From: Halomonas sp.
GTDB lineage: Bacteria; Pseudomonadota; Gammaproteobacteria; Pseudomonadales; Halomonadaceae
NCBI RefSeq assembly: GCF_020832045.1
Contig: NZ_JAFIFK010000062.1
Location: 25,965 to 89,964 of the forward strand
DNA: 64,000 nucleotides
Direction of reading: 5' to 3'
In this document: positions 61,626-64,000 of the stretch, in pieces
How the letters are laid out: every line of letters begins with the position of its first letter
Numbering within the stretch: the stretch's first letter is position 1
The notes under the pieces: model-generated
What the model saw: only the letters and a program-made list of their open reading frames with translations
What the model was told of the DNA's origin: nothing
Database searches by the model: none
Made by a program: the position numbers and the translations under genes

Positions 61626-62795
61626 ATGTTCGAACTGGTAGATAGCGCACCCTCGAGCAGTGCGGTCATCAAGGTCGTCGGCGTAGGTGGTGGCGGTGGT
61701 AACGCCGTCAATCACATGGTCGAGAGCAATATCGAAGGCGTGGAGTTCATCTGCGCCAACACGGATGCGCAGGCACTCAAGCGAGTGGCTGCCAAAACCG
61801 TGCTCCAGCTCGGTAACGAAATTACCAAGGGGCTGGGCGCCGGCGCCAACCCTGAGGTCGGCCGGCAGGCGGCGATGGAAGACCGTGAGCGTATCGCTGA
61901 GCTCATCAGCGGCGCCGACATGGTCTTCATTACCGCCGGCATGGGTGGCGGCACCGGCACAGGCGGTGCACCGGTGGTGGCCCAGGTGGCCAAGGAGCTC
62001 GGCATCCTCACCGTAGCGGTGGTCACTCGACCGTTCCCCTTCGAAGGTCCCAAGCGTATGCGCGTGGCTGAAGAAGGAATGAAGGAGCTGTCTGAACACG
62101 TCGACTCCCTGATCACCATTCCCAACGAGAAGCTGCTCTCGGTACTGGGCAAGAACGCCAGCCTGCTGACGGCCTTCAGCGCTGCCAACGACGTACTGCT
62201 GGGTGCCGTGCAGGGTATCGCCGAATTGATCACCAGCCCGGGCATCATCAACGTCGACTTTGCCGACGTGCGTACGGTCATGTCGGAAATGGGCATGGCG
62301 ATGATGGGTACCGGCGGTGCCACGGGCGAGAACCGCGCTCGCGAGGCCGCCGAGAAGGCCATTCGCAGCCCGCTGCTGGAAGACATCGATCTGCATGGCG
62401 CGCGCGGCATCCTGGTCAACATCACTGCCGGGCCCGATCTTTCCATCGGCGAGTTCAACGATGTCGGTGCTACGGTGCAGGAGTTTGCCTCTCAGGACGC
62501 CACCATCGTCGTGGGTACTTCCATCGACATGGACATGACCGACGAGCTGCGTGTCACCGTGGTCGCCGCCGGCCTCGAAGGGCGTCAAGTCAAGGCAACG
62601 AGCCAAACGACCGCAAAGCGCAACGAAGGCAGCGAGTACCGTCAGCGCACCCAGCCGGCCATGCGCCAGCAGAGTGCCGTGGCCAAAGCCGAGCCTCAGG
62701 AGGCCGTCAAGCCGCAGACCGAGAAGCGTCGCTCGCCTCAGGAGCTGGATGATTACCTCGACATTCCGGCCTTCCTCCGCCGGCAGGCTGATTGA
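61626..62795 (+). CDS. ftsZ: Cell division protein FtsZ
   Basis: 389 aa tubulin-like GTPase. The GTP-binding loop is GGGTGTG (107-113) and the T7 synergy region includes [11 protein letters not shown]. The conserved C-terminal peptide [14 protein letters not shown] that binds FtsA and ZipA ends the protein after a linker of about 55 residues. Confidence 0.99.
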   Translation: MFELVDSAPSSSAVIKVVGVGGGGGNAVNHMVESNIEGVEFICANTDAQALKRVAAKTVLQLGNEITKGLGAGANPEVGRQAAMEDRERIAELISGADMVFITAGMGGGTGTGGAPVVAQVAKELGILTVAVVTRPFPFEGPKRMRVAEEGMKELSEHVDSLITIPNEKLLSVLGKNASLLTAFSAANDVLLGAVQGIAELITSPGIINVDFADVRTVMSEMGMAMMGTGGATGENRAREAAEKAIRSPLLEDIDLHGARGILVNITAGPDLSIGEFNDVGATVQEFASQDATIVVGTSIDMDMTDELRVTVVAAGLEGRQVKATSQTTAKRNEGSEYRQRTQPAMRQQSAVAKAEPQEAVKPQTEKRRSPQELDDYLDIPAFLRRQAD

Positions 62796-62837
62796 GAAAA
62801 GCTATTGCAGGTATTGGCAGGGTCAGGAGATGTTTTT

Positions 62838-62866
62838 TTGTTGAAACACGCCTACGGTGTTATAGT
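62838..62866 (+). promoter_or_regulatory. lpxC promoter
   Basis: TTGTTG (62838-62843), a spacer of 17 bases and an extended -10 TGTTATAGT (62858-62866; TATAGT at 62861-62866) lie in the ftsZ-lpxC gap, about 40 bases before the lpxC ATG. Confidence 0.65.
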
Positions 62867-62906
62867 GAACAGTGTTTGATAACTTACAACGGCCTGGCTA
62901 CTGCCC

Positions 62907-63818
62907 ATGATCAGACAACGCACCCTGCAGAATACCATCCGCGCCACCGGCGTTGGCCTTCACTCCGGCAAGAAGGTCTACCTGACTTTGCGTCCCGCCC
63001 CGGTCAATACGGGGATCGTGTTCGTTCGCACGGACCTGCAGCCGGAAGTCCAGGTGCCGGCCAGCGCTACCCTGGTCACCGATACGACCCTTTGCACCGC
63101 GCTCTCGCGTGGTGATGTCAAAGTGGCTACCGTGGAGCATCTCATGTCCGCGCTGGCGGGCCTGGGAATCGACAATGCCTATGTCGATCTCAGCGCTGCC
63201 GAAGTGCCGATCATGGATGGCAGCGCCGGTCCTTTCGTATTCCTGATCCAGTCGGCCGGTATCGCCGAACAGGAAGCCCCCAAGAAGTTCATTCGCATCA
63301 AGCACGAAGTGGTGGTGCAGGACGATGGCAAGGAGGCGCGCTTCCTGCCGCATCAGGGCTTCAAGGTATCCTTTGCCATTGACTTCGACCATCCGGTTTT
63401 CGAGGATCAGAAACAGACGGCGGTGGTGGATTTCTCCACGACCTCTTTCGTCAAGGAGGTTTCCCGCGCCAGGACCTTTGGCTTCATGCGTGACCTCGAA
63501 TATCTGCGCTCCAATAATCTTGCCTTGGGTGGCAGCCTCGACAACGCCATCGTCGTCGATGACTACCGCATCGTTAACGAAGGTGGTTTGCGCTACGAGG
63601 ATGAGTTCGTCAAGCACAAGGTGCTCGATGCCATCGGCGACCTCTACCTGCTGGGCTACAGCCTGATCGGCGAGTTCCGCGGTGTGAAGTCGGGTCATGC
63701 GCTGAACAATCAGCTGTGCCGGGCGCTGCTGGCACAACCCGATGCCTATGAGATCGTAACCTTCGAGAAGGAGCGCGAGCTGGCGCCCATCTCCTATGCC
63801 CAGCCTGCCATGGCCTGA
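62907..63818 (+). CDS. lpxC: UDP-3-O-acyl-N-acetylglucosamine deacetylase LpxC
   Basis: 303 aa. Zinc ligands are H78 (TVEHLMSAL), H237 and D241 ([11 protein letters not shown]), with the catalytic H264 (SGHALNN), each one less than the E. coli numbers. It is the committed step of lipid A synthesis. It has its own promoter and terminator and closes the dcw cluster as in most gammaproteobacteria. Confidence 0.98.
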   Translation: MIRQRTLQNTIRATGVGLHSGKKVYLTLRPAPVNTGIVFVRTDLQPEVQVPASATLVTDTTLCTALSRGDVKVATVEHLMSALAGLGIDNAYVDLSAAEVPIMDGSAGPFVFLIQSAGIAEQEAPKKFIRIKHEVVVQDDGKEARFLPHQGFKVSFAIDFDHPVFEDQKQTAVVDFSTTSFVKEVSRARTFGFMRDLEYLRSNNLALGGSLDNAIVVDDYRIVNEGGLRYEDEFVKHKVLDAIGDLYLLGYSLIGEFRGVKSGHALNNQLCRALLAQPDAYEIVTFEKERELAPISYAQPAMA

Positions 63819-63843
63819 TCGGCCCGCCTAGATCGCCATGCCA

Positions 63844-63876
63844 ACAGCGCCGCCTACGGGCGGCGCTGTCGTTTTT
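63844..63876 (+). terminator. Intrinsic terminator after lpxC
   Basis: ACAGCGCCGCC (63844-63854), a TACG (UNCG-type) tetraloop and GGCGGCGCTGT (63859-63869) form an 11-bp perfect stem followed by CGTTTTT. Confidence 0.88.
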
Positions 63877-64000
63877 AGTCGAAAAACCAACCCTTGATCG
63901 TTTGGGTAATACGCCGCAAATACCCCACGCGCGTGGTTATGGCGGGGATGGTGTAGCACCCCCCTACCCACGGGCGCAAGCAGCCGCCCCCGCGGCGCGC
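63875..64000 (-). other. Unassigned right edge; possible 3' end of a minus-strand ORF
   Basis: On the minus strand the sequence is open from the window edge to a TAA at 63875-63877 (41 codons, ending TIKGWFFD). I do not recognise the family, and openness is expected by chance in this GC-rich stretch. The same bases contain a 12-bp perfect palindrome CCACGCGCGTGG at 63925-63936. No repeat unit recurs before the edge. Confidence 0.2.

Noticed and set aside
63921..63955. CRISPR-like repeat (CCCCACGCGCGTGG resembles type I-E repeat stems)
   Set aside because: No second copy appears within the next 60-70 bases and there are no cas genes; a single palindrome is not an array.

Overview
The window reads as an ordinary stretch of core chromosome from a high-GC gammaproteobacterium. 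Gene order and protein sequences fit the Halomonadaceae (Halomonas-like) best. The taxon is an inference from synteny: gat/mre/rng/yhdP/tldD, the mla and lpt/kds clusters, petABC between rpsI and sspA, and a full dcw cluster. No rRNA or tRNA genes, insertion sequences, prophage, CRISPR array or defence island were seen. Nearly every gene belongs to a well-known family, and most are packed into operons with ATGA, GTGA or TGATG stop/start overlaps.

Layout. 1-1443: the 5' part of a chemoreceptor gene, a 56-residue protein and an XRE-cupin regulator. 1502-4788 (minus): gatC-gatA-gatB for the tRNA-dependent amidotransferase. 4966-14908 (plus): mreB-mreC-mreD-maf-rng-yhdP-tldD, covering cell shape, RNA processing, envelope lipid transport and the TldD protease, followed by a possible 38-codon ORF. 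15038-17031: yjgA (minus) and pmbA/tldE (plus). 17113-25327 (minus): yrbG-kdsD-kdsC-lptC-lptA-lptB-rpoN-hpf-ptsN-rapZ-ptsO, which makes and exports LPS and carries sigma-54 and the nitrogen PTS. 25434-32332 (plus): mlaFEDCB, ibaG, murA, hisG, hisD. 32342-35083: degS-type protease, Nif3-like gene and zapG. 35084-41401 (plus): zapE, rplM-rpsI, petABC, sspAB. 41490-44808 (minus): dolP, diaA, yraN, lpoA. 44912-46183 (plus): rsmI and the RNase P RNA gene. 46250-63818 (plus): rsmH-ftsL-ftsI-murE-murF-mraY-murD-ftsW-murG-murC-ddlB-ftsQ-ftsA-ftsZ-lpxC. The last 120 bases are unassigned.

Functionally the window is dominated by the envelope. It holds the rod-shape system, the cytoplasmic path to UDP-MurNAc-pentapeptide and lipid II, the division proteins FtsLIWQAZ, LPS/Kdo synthesis and Lpt export, phospholipid trafficking (Mla, YhdP), and periplasmic factors (DegS, DolP, LpoA). 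MurE carries the DNPR motif of meso-diaminopimelate-adding enzymes.

I found no convincing new multi-gene system. The points most worth checking are small: a probable ATT start codon for mreC, a 38-codon ORF overlapping the tldD stop, a 13-bp inverted repeat in front of rpoN, TTGTAC palindromes between the chemoreceptor and the small-protein gene, and the absence of mraZ at the head of the dcw cluster.
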